From positions 1-18,409 of the forward strand of contig LATX02000059.1 in NCBI GenBank assembly GCA_001466705.2: a DNA stretch of 18,409 nt, read 5' to 3'. The position numbers were made by a program, and so were the translations under genes. How positions within the stretch are numbered: position 1 is the stretch's first letter; each line of letters starts with the position of its first letter. This document shows, piece after piece, positions 1 to 9,408 of the stretch. The DNA comes from Moniliophthora roreri. Taxonomy: Eukaryota; Basidiomycota; Agaricomycetes; Agaricales; Marasmiaceae. A model generated the notes under the pieces. The model did no database searches and was not told the DNA's origin. It saw nothing but the letters and a program-made list of their open reading frames with translations.

Positions 1-162
1 TAATTTGTTTTATCACTGGATGAGTTTTTGAGGCACGGTCTGAAGTTTTTCGATCATTCCGGGCAATTACCAACTGTTTTCATACAAGGGCTGCTTTCCA
101 GATCTTAGGTCGGGTATCAATTGGCTTTTGAGACAAGGCGTCTATTAACGTCTGGCCGTGTA
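1..162. repeat. Repeat A, terminal fragment (copy 1)
   Basis: This 162-bp block is identical, base for base, to 2223-2384 and is a CpG-rich version of 13762-13923. All three copies stop matching at the same point, after GTGTA (or ATGTA), with unrelated flanks. That point therefore marks a real end of a dispersed repeat. The left side is cut by the window edge. The sequence carries part of a degenerate minus-strand reading frame described under the fuller copy at 1772-2384. Confidence 0.85.
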
Positions 163-438
163 CAGGGGGCAATTCAAGAGACGGCGGCCTGGGCATTGAA
201 TTCAAAGGTTACCAGAAAACCTTTGAACAAGCGAATTGTATCACAGGTAGTGTGGAGAGAGGGACAGAGTGCCTGAGATCCGTACATTTTATTTCAGAAG
301 GCTCCCAGTGGCTTGCCGTCCCGAAACCCGGAAAATCTGAATTACTCCGCATTGGGGTGCGATGTACTGATAGTAGAAATTTATCGCAGGGTATAATACA
401 ATATTCTGGTGAATAGTCCTTGACCGCCGATATTAGAA
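163..438. other. Gene-free stretch downstream of the SLATT gene
   Basis: This lies between the end of repeat A and the stop codon of the minus-strand SLATT gene, so it should hold that gene's 3' untranslated region and terminator. I see no convincing reading frame, RNA gene or repeat here. No clear canonical AATAAA signal is visible on the minus strand. Confidence 0.5.
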
Positions 439-1770
439 TTATACAGGTGTTGCCAACTTCCGCTCCCTGTGCACATCAAAGCCCATGGACAGGCGCACCA
501 ACAAAAATGCAAAGAAGACTCACCCACTAGCATTCCCCAGCAGTTCCTCGAATCTTGCCCTCAACTGTTCCAACCGAGCATCATAATCATGCCCATTCTC
601 ATGCCCCTTGTCCAGTTTGAAAGCTTCGCATTCTCGGATGAATTGTTCAAGATCTTTTGTTCGCGCGATTGAAAGCTCAGGTTCGTTCGACCCTCGAGTT
701 CTGGCCAGGTACGACGCGACAAGTGTCGACAAGCCACCTAACACGGAAACCGCGATGGAGGTCTGCGGACGGTGCGAATAAGCTCGGGTTGATATGTTTC
801 AATCCTAGAAACTCATACCTGTCGACCTGTTGTAACAGCAGAGAGACCAGTTGTTAAAGCGCCCAGCAATACCTGAAGACCTACACATGCTATCCGTTCA
901 GAGAATCTTCTTAAGAGAGAATGATGTGCAACTTGCCGATAGCAATGTTCAGGGCAAGTCCAGTAAGTCTTGCTTTCGCAGCGAATTTTTCTTTCTCGTC
1001 TTTGGCATGAATCAACGTAGGTTCGAGACGTTCTCCGACTGTTTTAGGGCGAAAGGCCTATACAATGATAATAGGTCAGACAAGGTCAATCTCTGAGATC
1101 GTGGCTACTCACCACTTCCCTGGCTTCCTTTAGCTGAGGCACAATCCAATCAATGTTTGATCTCCTAGAGTTCATTGTGCCCATTCTTCCTAAATCCGTT
1201 GGCATTGCGCCTCCAGGTTGAAGCATGCCACCTGTTTCATCAACTGGGCTTGCATGAATGACGGGGCTACCATGACCTGGTAATGGAGGAAGTGGTGTCA
1301 TTCGCCGATCGTAGGTACTTGCCCGATCCAAAGAAGCCGCCTTTTGGCTTGTGACCTCCCCATGTACATGAGGTTTTTCATCGACCGAAACTACTCTGGC
1401 CGGAGGCGGGGCGGTGAGAATCGGTGTCGGTACAAAATGACCTTGGGTAAAAGAGATAGGTCTCGGAGTCGTAGGTTCTGCGGGAGCTAAATTGGTACTC
1501 GAGCCAGGAGCTGGTTGCGCTGGGGGATTGCCTAAAGCCGGGGGATTGGACTGAGAAGAAGGTCCCGGAGGCGGGGAGGTGAGGATCGGTGTCGGTACAG
1601 AATGACCTTGGGTAAAAGAGATAGGTCTCGGAGTCGTAAGTTCCGCGGGAGCTAAATTGGTACTTGAGCCAGGAGCTGGTTGCGCTGGGGGATTGCCTAA
1701 AGCCGGGGGATTGGACTGAGAAGAAGGTCCCGGAGTCGGAGCCGGACTTGAAGGCACGGGGCGTACAGTG
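439..1770 (-). CDS. SLATT-domain two-TM protein, proline-rich N-terminus (5' partial, five exons)
   Basis: The model, in transcription order, has exons 1770-1113, 1057-937, 880-819, 762-524 and 466-439 (stop TAA at 441-439). All four introns are 55-57 nt and the phases join without a break, giving about 368 visible residues. Exon 1 encodes a Pro/Ser/Ala-rich region with two tandem 55-residue units, then a conserved NIDWIVP motif. Exons 2-4 encode a charged helix (GERLEPTL, KFAAKA), a first hydrophobic segment (ALNIAIG to LSAV) and a second one (VLGGLSTLVASYLA). These are followed by a conserved cytosolic tail with RGSNEPEL, DLEQFIRECEAF and FEELLGN. This order matches the fungal SLATT family (SMODS and SLOG-associating two-TM effector domain). 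SLATT proteins are predicted membrane effectors of nucleotide- or stress-triggered conflict systems; the fungal ones are uncharacterised as far as I know. Intron 2 (936-881) begins GCAAGT, a GC-AG intron. The N-terminus is lost at the n at 1771. Family assignment is from recall, not a search. Confidence 0.85.
1401..1730 (-). repeat. Two tandem 165-bp in-frame units in the SLATT gene
   Basis: Units 1401-1565 and 1566-1730 are each 165 bp (55 codons) and differ at only a few positions. A third partial unit begins at 1731 and runs toward the contig end at 1770. They encode a Pro/Gly/Ser-rich segment (PGPSSQSNPPALGNPPAQPA and so on) ahead of the membrane domain. Near identity and unit length divisible by three suggest recent, frame-keeping expansion. 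Confidence 0.9.
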
Positions 1771-1771
1771 N
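1771..1771. other. Contig join (single n)
   Basis: A coding exon of the SLATT gene on the left abuts the inside of repeat A on the right. The exon is open up to the n, so its 5' part is missing rather than naturally ended. The true gap length is unknown. Confidence 0.85.
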
Positions 1772-2384
1772 AATACATCACCAACACCAGTTAGAATTTC
1801 GTGGAAAGGTATGCATAATTTACAGAATATCCATAGAGCCAAATTTTCACTTATAATAGGCATTTAGGTCAAAACACCTCCACTACCACGACCACGACCA
1901 GCACCTGCAGCCTCACGTTCGGCGTTCTTCCTCTTCCCCTTTTCTGTAGCAATCAAACGGCCTGGGAACCTTGCCCTGTCATCATTCTGTAACTGGGTGA
2001 GATATCTGCATTTCCCGGTGAGTTCGAAGCAGGCCCATTCAGCAACCGGACTCACGACTTCCATGGCACCGTCGACAGCTTCTTGCACACCTGCATCCAC
2101 CGTCGGGTACTACATATCATGAACTGTCACTGTTGAACACTTCGCGCTCCCTTCCTGTGGGTGCTCATGCTCACCAACCCAATGTTCCAAGCGGTTTACG
2201 GAACTCCGGCTGACTTGCCCTGTAATTTGTTTTATCACTGGATGAGTTTTTGAGGCACGGTCTGAAGTTTTTCGATCATTCCGGGCAATTACCAACTGTT
2301 TTCATACAAGGGCTGCTTTCCAGATCTTAGGTCGGGTATCAATTGGCTTTTGAGACAAGGCGTCTATTAACGTCTGGCCGTGTA
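1772..2384 (-). repeat. Repeat A (copy 2), with degenerate minus-strand reading frame
   Basis: This 613-bp copy aligns without indels to 13311-13923, and its first part to 10495-11032. Differences are mostly CpG in this copy against TpG or CpA in the others. On the minus strand one frame runs from the repeat end to about 1864. It is broken only by a TGA near 2305 and a TAG near 2114, and includes a hydrophilic stretch ending in a Gly/Arg-rich tail (GAGRGRGSGG). I do not recognise the protein. Differences between copies are largely amino-acid changing, so no selection on the product is seen. The left end is cut by the contig join. Confidence 0.85.
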
Positions 2385-2822
2385 GTACATGTCGCCACCG
2401 CTGGCACGGACGTACTGCGGCCTTCTGTGGCGAATATGATTCCAGTTCCGCAAAGTATCTGAGCGTACGCTCGATGTGACACCCAGTAAGAAATGCCCTG
2501 ACGATTCGATTTCCGACGTATTCAATTTCCTACGTTTTTCTCGTGAACCGCTGACTTTCTGACGCTATCCAATGCTTTTCCGACGAGAAAATCTCATGTC
2601 TCCTGCCATCTGTTCAACTTGATAAAATGAAAAAGCATAAGTCAAGTCGTCGTCGTAGTTGCGGTCGTTGAAGAAGGCCCGAGCGCAAATTTATGGCTTC
2701 CTTCCCACCGTTTCCCATGACACGGTGTACACTCAAGAAGATAAGTACAGTCTAGGTACGACTGAAATGCTCGCTCTTCTCCAAGGCAAGTGGTGTGCGC
2801 GCAGACATGCGCTCAGGTGGTA
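2385..2822. other. Gene-free stretch downstream of the transcription factor
   Basis: This lies between the end of repeat A and the stop codon of the minus-strand transcription factor gene. It presumably holds that gene's 3' untranslated region. I found no convincing reading frame, RNA gene or repeat. Confidence 0.45.
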
Positions 2823-3932
2823 CTATAAATTCCTTTTCATCACAACCGAACCTTCTTGGTACCTCAACCACTCCCTCCACCGCTCGTCTATCAACCCATA
2901 CACATATTCCACCCACCTCTCGGCCTCGCTGACCCACCAACACCGCTCTCTCAAGTTCCTCAATGTCATAAGATAATAATAAAGGATCACCAACGCCCTC
3001 TGCCTCCTCTTGTTCAACAACCTCAGAAACCGCTTCTCAACCAATGCCGGCCAAAAAAATGCACCCCTCCCTTCGAGCCCCATGTGGACGATTGAATACA
3101 TGACGCCTAGCCCAAGTACTGCAGTCCGGTATGCCTCTTTAATATCCGGATCGTCTAGTTCCTCTCGATCCAAATCGAGATCCATGCAGGTGTCGTATAG
3201 GGAATGTAAAGGCGTAAGAAAGCCAGTCCTCGAGTTGAGGGCAGGGGCTGCAACCGATGTCCCTGGTTGCTTAGAGTCCCAACCCTGCAACCAGGGATCC
3301 GCATACAGGAACTGCTTCAGCGGAGACCAGATATTATGCAGCAAAGTCACCAGTGAGAAGATATTCTCTGGCGATGACGATGTCAAAGATAGTGCTGATG
3401 AAATGATGTAGAGTGATAAGGACCCTACGGTCATGAAACGTTCGTCAATAGTTAAAGACGGATTACTACTCAGCCTTATCGCTGCTCTCTGATGTGCAGA
3501 CCCTCGGACAATCAAATTTTGCGAGCTAGAGCTGGAGCTGGGCTCGTGAAGTCTACCCATGTGAAGCGCCGTAAACGACAATACAGCATGCATGCAAGCT
3601 GGGTTGCTGAATATTAGTTGAGGCAAGAAGTGGCTGGTTTCGGCCAAATATGTAGAGTCGGTGCAGTAAGAAGGGGAGGCTTCNCTGCTGTTGCGGTTTG
3701 TGTTCATTTTTGGGCCTTGGTACGCAAACGAGATTGCGTCGATGACAGTTTTTGCAGATCGGTGCTGTTTCGTCGCACTGGTAGGTGCATGCTAAAATGA
3801 GCGGGACAAGATAAAGCAGCGGCTGATAATGCTTACTTTGACTTTCCGCTTCCTACACGTTAGACACCCAGTCCTAGACTTCGCATGGAATCGAATAACC
3901 CCCTCAAACGTAGCTACACCTCTCGTGGACAT
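2823..3932 (-). CDS. Zn2Cys6 fungal transcription factor, three visible exons
   Basis: In transcription order: exon 1, 3932-3837 (32 codons from an ATG at 3932-3930); a 59-nt intron (3836-3778, GTAAGC...CAG); exon 2, 3777-3685 (31 codons); a contig join at 3684; then an open frame 3683-2823 (286 codons plus stop). Exons 1 and 2 together give the binuclear zinc cluster CX2CX6CX6CX2CX6C (CLTC, then RKRKVKC spanning the splice, then CKNC and the last Cys). A Q-rich linker follows right at the gap. The C-terminal part has the look of the fungal transcription factor domain of Upc2-like proteins (Fungal_trans_2/DUF3468): NPACMHAVLSFTALHMG near its start and RERCWWVSEAERWVEYVY near its end. It should bind DNA at CGG-type half sites in the nucleus; the target pathway cannot be told. 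The frame reads through if the n is ignored, so any missing piece should be a multiple of three or absent. Visible length is about 349 residues, normal for the family. Confidence 0.87.
3684..3684. other. Contig join inside the transcription factor gene
   Basis: The n separates the zinc cluster and a short Gln run (CAA CAG CAG on the minus strand) from the C-terminal domain. Codon boundaries fall exactly on both sides of the n. Counting it as a real base would frameshift the gene. The gap probably sits in a CAG-type low-complexity linker. Confidence 0.8.
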
Positions 3933-5199
3933 GGTAGTCAACGTTCAACGTCCTCAACACCATCGGGGCCGGCAACTTGGCTGCAATCGATGAAGGTGAC
4001 CAATAAAATATAGAGCCTTGGACTCTTAAATGGTGGGGTTGACAGAGAATTAAATTATTATCTGATTGCGGGAGACCTCATATAACGATCACGGATCAGA
4101 AAACTTCAGCATATCGGAGAAACGGAAGAAAGCACCACTTGTACCTTCAACATGTTCATCATTCAATTACTTTGTCAAGCAAAACCACGCCGCAAACCTT
4201 ACACCTGCTTCGTAATTCTTATCCCCCAATTCCGTGGTCAAAAAATCGAAGGTTCTCCCGGGATCGTGTGATGCACGACGTTGTTTCCTATCCGACCCTG
4301 TCATCTGCCGAGCCTCCCGCGCTAGGGCAAACTATGCACCCCTGTGAAAACCCGTCGTGATTATAGCAGTCGCTACCATTTGGGGCATCGATGCAGAGTT
4401 TCGGTGTACTATGTGGGTCCAGACGAAGGAATATGAAATGTGAAAGCAGGTTAGCTCACAAGTAAAGTGACAAGTAAAGAGACACGAAAAGAGGATACAT
4501 ACGCAGTTTGACGTTCAACAGGGCGGGATGTGAACATGTGAACTCGGAGAGCAGAGGGAAACAAACCTTGACATGATGACAGAGTACATTCGTCATGTTT
4601 GTTTGGTGTCAAGCTTCTCGATTATAGCGTCGCCTATGGGATTGTATCATGATTGGCGTATAGCGAATAACGCAGCATGAAGGCTTCCAAAGGTAATGCT
4701 GGGGTCCCGGCGGCCCTAAATCGAAACATTCCCTCATCAGGAAATTCATGAGAGTATGAGGTAGAGGCATGGGACGTACCATAACCCCTCTCTGTGGCCA
4801 AGATTCAACGGCATTGGTTAAACGGGTATTGGGAAGTCGCGCGGCCCTTACGCCTGTAATAGTGCATTGGATACGATGGATTTGAGGTGGAAAGTTGGGA
4901 TGTATTGGGACCATATACGCTGTACAGTGCTCGCGGTCGACGCGGGAAAAGGTAGGGAACAGGCGATTGCCTAATACAAAAATCGCCCGTGGGCACTATT
5001 AAGAATTGCTCCCGTACACAGCCGGAAGGTTCACTCAAGCAACGCTTGAACAGAGCCGGTTCAAGCCCTGCGTCACCCAGTTCACACAAGGCTCAAAAAA
5101 ATAGAATTTCCAATTCCGCACCCGTCACGCTCAGACCCATTGTTTCACAAGCGTTGTGTTAACCCAGTATGACGCCATTTCGGGTGGCTCTTTCCGTTC
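3933..5199. other. About 1.27 kb without a convincing gene
   Basis: This lies between the transcription factor start and the beginning of repeat B. Its first part should hold the factor's promoter. Only short frames occur (for example 4139-4360 on plus, 4609-4914 and 4805-5089 on minus); none has a recognisable domain, a good splice structure or a second copy in the window. An isolated B-box-like match at about 5056 has no matching A box at a sensible distance. Confidence 0.4.
4002..4012 (-). promoter_or_regulatory. TATA-like element upstream of the transcription factor
   Basis: On the minus strand the sequence TCTATATTTTATTGG lies about 75 nt upstream of the proposed ATG at 3932. This is a plausible core promoter position. 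It supports the chosen start but is a weak signal by itself. Confidence 0.35.
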
Positions 5200-5683
5200 T
5201 ATACCACTCCCGTTCCTTTCTGCTTTTACTGTAAACCGACTATGCAATCTATATTAATTGTGCTACACTGGTACAATACAGACTCTCCAGCACTGCTAAT
5301 CCAACCGACCCTTGCTCCAAAGCCCTGCATGCCAACCGTGAAACCACACATCACAAACCCGATCAGTAAATCATCAGCGTGGTGAAAGAGAACATTGACG
5401 ACAAAAGTATCACTACACCTGTCATGCTAAAGTGATTGCACAAAAGTCCTTGACAACCTTGACAACACACTGTCGGCTTCCCCTTGAGTGAGACAGAGAG
5501 GCGCCAATTCCACCCCGTGTTGACGACGGCGCTCTGGATTGACCAGTACCAGCGTTTATCACAAGGCCATTAACAGGGAAAGATGAAGGTGCACCGATTT
5601 GATGTATACCGTGAAACGAGATACCTAAGGACTGAAACAGACAGTGTTCGAACATGAGAACTTGCGGCATTGATGTCAACACA
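5200..5683. repeat. Repeat B, 5' portion (copy 1), with empty insertion site
   Basis: The match to copy 2 starts abruptly at TATACCACTCCCG here and at 7161 there, with unrelated upstream flanks, so 5200 is probably one end of the repeat. This copy is CpG-rich. It lacks the 752-bp TIR element present in copy 2: the uninterrupted target is the GT at 5260-5261. The last 180 bp (5504-5683) are identical to 11034-11213. An 86-codon minus-strand frame (5682-5422) recurs in copy 2 but has no recognisable domain. Confidence 0.85.
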
Positions 5684-5684
5684 N
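5684..5684. other. Contig join (single n)
   Basis: The 180 bp before this join match the first 180 bp after the join at 11033 exactly. Contig 3 may therefore really continue into the contig starting at 11034 rather than into 5685. Confidence 0.8.
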
Positions 5685-7160
5685 TGGCTTATCTGACCCT
5701 GATAAATAAGCCAGCTGGATTGGTGTTATGCTAGTCACCAGTGGACTTGTCATTGTGTCTGTGCCAGGATAAGGAGTGATTGCTTCGCAAAGGTGGAAGA
5801 TGCCACGTATGTTCTTTTCCTTCTCTTACTTCTCTCTCACTCTCACCTTACTGTCTACCACAGATATCATTGTATTCCTCACCGTCAATGTATTCTTCAT
5901 GGTTCTTTTTGAGCTGTGGCAGCTTTCGAATCATTCAGTGAGTCCCCTCAGATGAACTTGGCTTACCTGACCTGTTGCATTCCGTTCAGCGTCACTTTTG
6001 CTGCCACCACCTGAACCCAAAGCTACCTGATGGTGAGAGTGTCCAGAAATCCAGAAGAACGAGTTGGCATGAGTTAGGTCAAGTTAGTGTGAGTCTACCA
6101 ATTTATGTCACCATACAGGATTTTCATCAGCACCGAGTGTCCTGGGGACATTACCAATGGATTTGCCAAGCTCAAAAACATACACTTCGACTCTAATTTC
6201 AGTTCTGTTGAGACTAGTGGAGAATTAGGTAGGGGTTTCGGGACCAGAGAGTAAGACGTCGCCGTACTGGATTCGCATCAACACCGAGCATCCCCAGGGA
6301 CATTACCAATGGATTTGTCAGCCTCAAAAACATATCTGGACTCTTGCAACGTCGATTTGTGTAGAGTGGGTGTCGTTATAGCATGAGATAGCAAGTCCAC
6401 ACGAGCACAGGATTTTGTTGAATGTGGCTCTTTCTCAAGGGCTATCACTAGGTGAGTGGAAACAGCCATTCTGCCTAAGTTTTGACCCTATATATGACGC
6501 ATTCCTTTCCCTTCTGCTGCTCAGGAATTGCTTCTGACCCAATGGAAGCTAGTCTGAGCAGCAAGAGGGGGAGAAACACTTCGTGTAGTGTCAAAGAAGG
6601 GTGAATTCTTTCTGTTTTTTTCTTCCTACACAGTAGGCTGACTGGCTCGGTCTCCTGAAGGTTGATTCGGTCCCCTGCGCAAAACTTGTCAACTCACACC
6701 ACTCACCCAACTTGGCCTGACTCAGTTCCCCGAAATCCCGGACGATCTGCTGATAGTCAGAGTGTGCCCCAGAGGCCCGTGTCAACCCAGTGTACTGTCG
6801 TTGAGCTCAGGATTTCAGAAGGTAGTCTTAGCAGTTGCAACCTGTGTATAATATAATATCACATGGGTATGAATCAGAATATGTCTAGATGTGAATATGT
6901 ATTTGTATTATATTCCTGGAAAAGAAAGGAAAAACTCGAACAAAATTCTTGTATATGAAATGTTTGTGGTTTAATGTGAGTGTAGGCTTCAAATAGAATA
7001 TTTCTCATCTGTGTTCCAAGTAATGTCTCATTCAGTCAGCACCAAAACCCATACTGGGTTCGAATTTGAATTTCTCAATTTTGTGCTGAGCTTCCAGGTT
7101 TTGTGCTGTGTTTCAATGGCTTGATATGCATTTCTGAATGTGTTCAGGTGTCTGGCTGTG
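5685..7160. other. Unclassified stretch upstream of repeat B copy 2
   Basis: No convincing gene is visible; all frames are short. Notable points are a hairpin at the contig start (TGGCTTAT...ATAAGCCA, 5685-5713), two related 83-bp blocks (6111-6193 and 6262-6344) and an AT-rich tail from about 6845. The absence of a second copy of most of this stretch in the window prevents calling it a repeat. Confidence 0.4.
6111..6344 (+). repeat. Pair of diverged 83-bp direct repeats
   Basis: Blocks 6111-6193 and 6262-6344 start 151 bp apart and share most positions, including an exact GGGACATTACCAATGGATTT core. In one plus-strand frame of each block they read PGDITNGFAKLKNI and PRDITNGFVSLKNI. The offset is not a multiple of three, so they are now out of frame with each other. 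The pattern vaguely recalls a leucine-rich repeat relic, but two units are too few to say. Confidence 0.55.
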
Positions 7161-7222
7161 TATACCACTCCCGTTCCTTTCTGCTTTTACTGTAAACCAA
7201 CTATGCAATCTATATTAATCGT

Positions 7223-7974
7223 CATTAGCAAATCAAACACCTAATGATCATGGCAGAAAATGATCGAAATAGGTGATCATGGGCAAAATACATTATTATC
7301 TATTTTGGATTTGATAATGGCAGAAAACAGACCCCACCTAGTGATCATGGGAGATCATGGGCAGAATGGGTGATTATTCATTTTGCCTATGATTACCCAT
7401 TTCTGCCATTATCATCCATTTTGCCCATGATTGCCCATTTTCATGAGAGTTGGCCAGACAGAGAAAATGTATACTGCCTCCTGGCAGAATCAAACCAGTG
7501 ACACCAGCATTGCTTTGTAAGCCAACACAGGAGCTCGGGCCACAACGTAACCACTGTACCAAAGTGCTATATAACATTTTAGTGTACACAGTACAATATA
7601 TCCCCTTGGCTCCCTAGCTAATTCAGGGAAAACCTGCATCCCCCTGGCCTTGGCTAGTGTTTTTATCAGTCAGAACATTAACCAATAAGTCCTCTCTACC
7701 ATATAGACCCCTCTCTCTGTGTTTTAGAAGGCAGAAAAAAATTGGGTCTTATGATCATCCATTTTCTTCCATTTTCACCCATAATCAGTGACCGAAATCA
7801 TTTCTGCCCATTTTCTCCCATTTTCTTCCATGATATTGACCAAAATCATTTTCCCTCATTTTCTGCTATGCTCATCCATGATCATTGACCAAAATCATTT
7901 TTGTCTATTATTGTACATGATATAGACCAAAATAGATTATCATCCATGCTCATTAACTGCACAATTTGCTGATG
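7223..7974. mobile_element. TIR element 1: 752-bp non-autonomous DNA transposon with tRNA-like module
   Basis: The ends are CATTAGCAAAT on the left and the complement of CATCAGCAAAT on the right. They are flanked by GT at 7221-7222 and 7975-7976. Copy 1 of repeat B has a single GT at 5260-5261 in the same context (TATATTAATTGTGCTACACTGG), so this is a demonstrated insertion with a 2-bp target duplication. The left arm has repeated TGATCATGGGCAGAA-like motifs. The right arm has four units with GACCAAAATCATTTT-like cores (7789, 7837, 7886, 7924), in inverted orientation to the left arm. A tRNA-like module sits centrally. No transposase frame is present, so mobilisation in trans is inferred. The superfamily is undetermined; a 2-bp non-TA duplication excludes ordinary Tc1/mariner and hAT. 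Confidence 0.88.
7487..7561 (-). ncRNA. tRNA-like Pol III promoter module in TIR element 1
   Basis: On the minus strand an A-box match TGGTACAGTGG (7561-7551) precedes a B-box match GGTTTGATTC (7496-7487), with exactly 54 nt between them. The flank 7551-7609 is conserved with the corresponding part of TIR element 2. I cannot fold a clean cloverleaf, so this is a tRNA-related or SINE-like relic rather than a functional tRNA gene. Transcription by RNA polymerase III is inferred from the boxes only. Confidence 0.5.
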
Positions 7975-9408
7975 GTGCTACACTGGTACAATACAGACTC
8001 TCCAGCACTGCTAATCCAACTGACCCTTTCTCCAAAGCCCTGCATGCCAACCGTGAAACCACACATCACAAACCCGATCAGTAAATCATCAGCGTGGTGA
8101 AAGAGAACATTGACGACAAAAGTATCACTACACCTGTCATGCTAAAGTGATTGCACAAAAGTCCTTGACAACCTTGACAACATACTGTTGGCTTCCCCTT
8201 GAGTGAGACAGAGAGGTGCCAATTCCACTCTGTGTTGACGACAGCACTCTGGATTGACCAGTACCAGCGTTTATCACAAGGCCATTAATAGGGAAAGATG
8301 AAGGTGCACCGATTTGACATATACTATGAAACGAGATACCTAAGGACTGAAACAGACAGTGTTCAAACATGAGAACTTGCAGCATTGATGTCAACACACT
8401 TGAGGGTGGGTTTGATGAACTTGCAGAATGATAACGCGGAGCCTGAGGAAGGTCTTAACAGCGATGGAGGTGTTGATGAGACACTAGTCGAGCAGAAAGC
8501 AATTTCCATATTTTGAGGAATTGCTGGAAGTTGAAGAACTTGATGTGTTGTTGACAAGATGCATGAGACTTGAAGACAAGCACACTCCAGAGTGATAACT
8601 TGCTGTTTCATGAGAAACCACTTGAGCGGGACGATCGACATGGGTAACTTTGAGAATTTGCTGGACCAGACACATTAGAGTTGAAGCTGACAACACATCA
8701 AATTGTGAGCTTGACAGTATGTTGAGGTTGATCAGTGTTCAGACACCTGAGACAAGAAGGCGACAGGGCTTGGGAACAACAACTTGCAAAGATGAAGCTG
8801 AACTTCTTGAGCATTCAGGAAGGGGAAACCGTGCTTGAAGGTAAGCCGACTGACTGCAAAAAGTACAGAACAATTTAGTATCTGATCTGGCCTGGCGAAC
8901 AAAGACATGTCAGTGGAGCATAGTGAGTAGAAGGTCAGTCTGTATGAAACTCATCCTGCAAGGAAAAACACAGTCTATTCCTGGCTTTCCTGCTGCTAAA
9001 CACTCTGGAAAGAGTAGCAATGTGGTATCCTGTGAATATTAGATATATACACCCTTTGAGACAGGACAGAAACTGCACCGACAGTGGAGGGAACCCGCCA
9101 ATTGGGACCATGTCTTGCTGTTATCATGTAATTGAACCAATCTTGACAGACTGACCCAGATTTCCAGAAGCAGACTGTGCTTAGATATGAAGAGTTATTA
9201 TCCAGTGGCATTCAGAGTGATGACACACTGATGACATTGTGGAAGAGCAAAGAGTGAAGAAATTGAACTCAGAATCCCAACCTGACATAAGCAGGTCATG
9301 CTTTCCTCATCAGTGAAATGGACACCTAAATATATTGGAATAAAATGAGTGAAATATGTTATAATGGCCAAAATACATTATAATCATTATAGTGTATTTT
9401 AATGTAAT

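Larger units (their letters stand above)
7161..9307. repeat. Repeat B (copy 2), CpG-decayed, interrupted by TIR element 1
   Basis: Repeat B sequence occupies 7161-7222 and 7977-9307. From 7161 to about 8398 it aligns with 5200-5683, once the 754-bp insertion (element plus duplicated GT) is removed. From 8219 onward it aligns with 11034-12123. Up to about 9060 the differences are dominated by transitions at CpG sites. After that the two copies are identical. Reading frames on both strands are short and lack recognisable domains. The right end of the B segment is the CT at 9306-9307, where TIR element 2 begins. Confidence 0.82.

Noticed and set aside
1378..1863. 161-residue minus-strand frame overlapping the SLATT exon
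   Set aside because: It is an alternative frame through the 165-bp tandem units, runs across the contig join, and lacks the conserved downstream exons; the other frame leads into the SLATT domain.
5040..5075. B-box-like GGTTCAAGCCC suggesting a tRNA gene
   Set aside because: No A box at a suitable distance upstream and the T-arm stem does not pair; probably chance.
4609..5089. Overlapping minus-strand frames as a possible gene
   Set aside because: No domain, no supporting splice structure, and no homologous copy in the window; left as gene-free.
7055..7075. GGTTCGAATTTG as a possible tRNA B box
   Set aside because: No convincing A box or acceptor stem nearby, and the surroundings are AT-rich and simple.
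7786..7935. Regularly spaced repeats as a CRISPR array
   Set aside because: Units are diverged, the spacing is uneven, they are part of a transposon arm, and the genome is eukaryotic.
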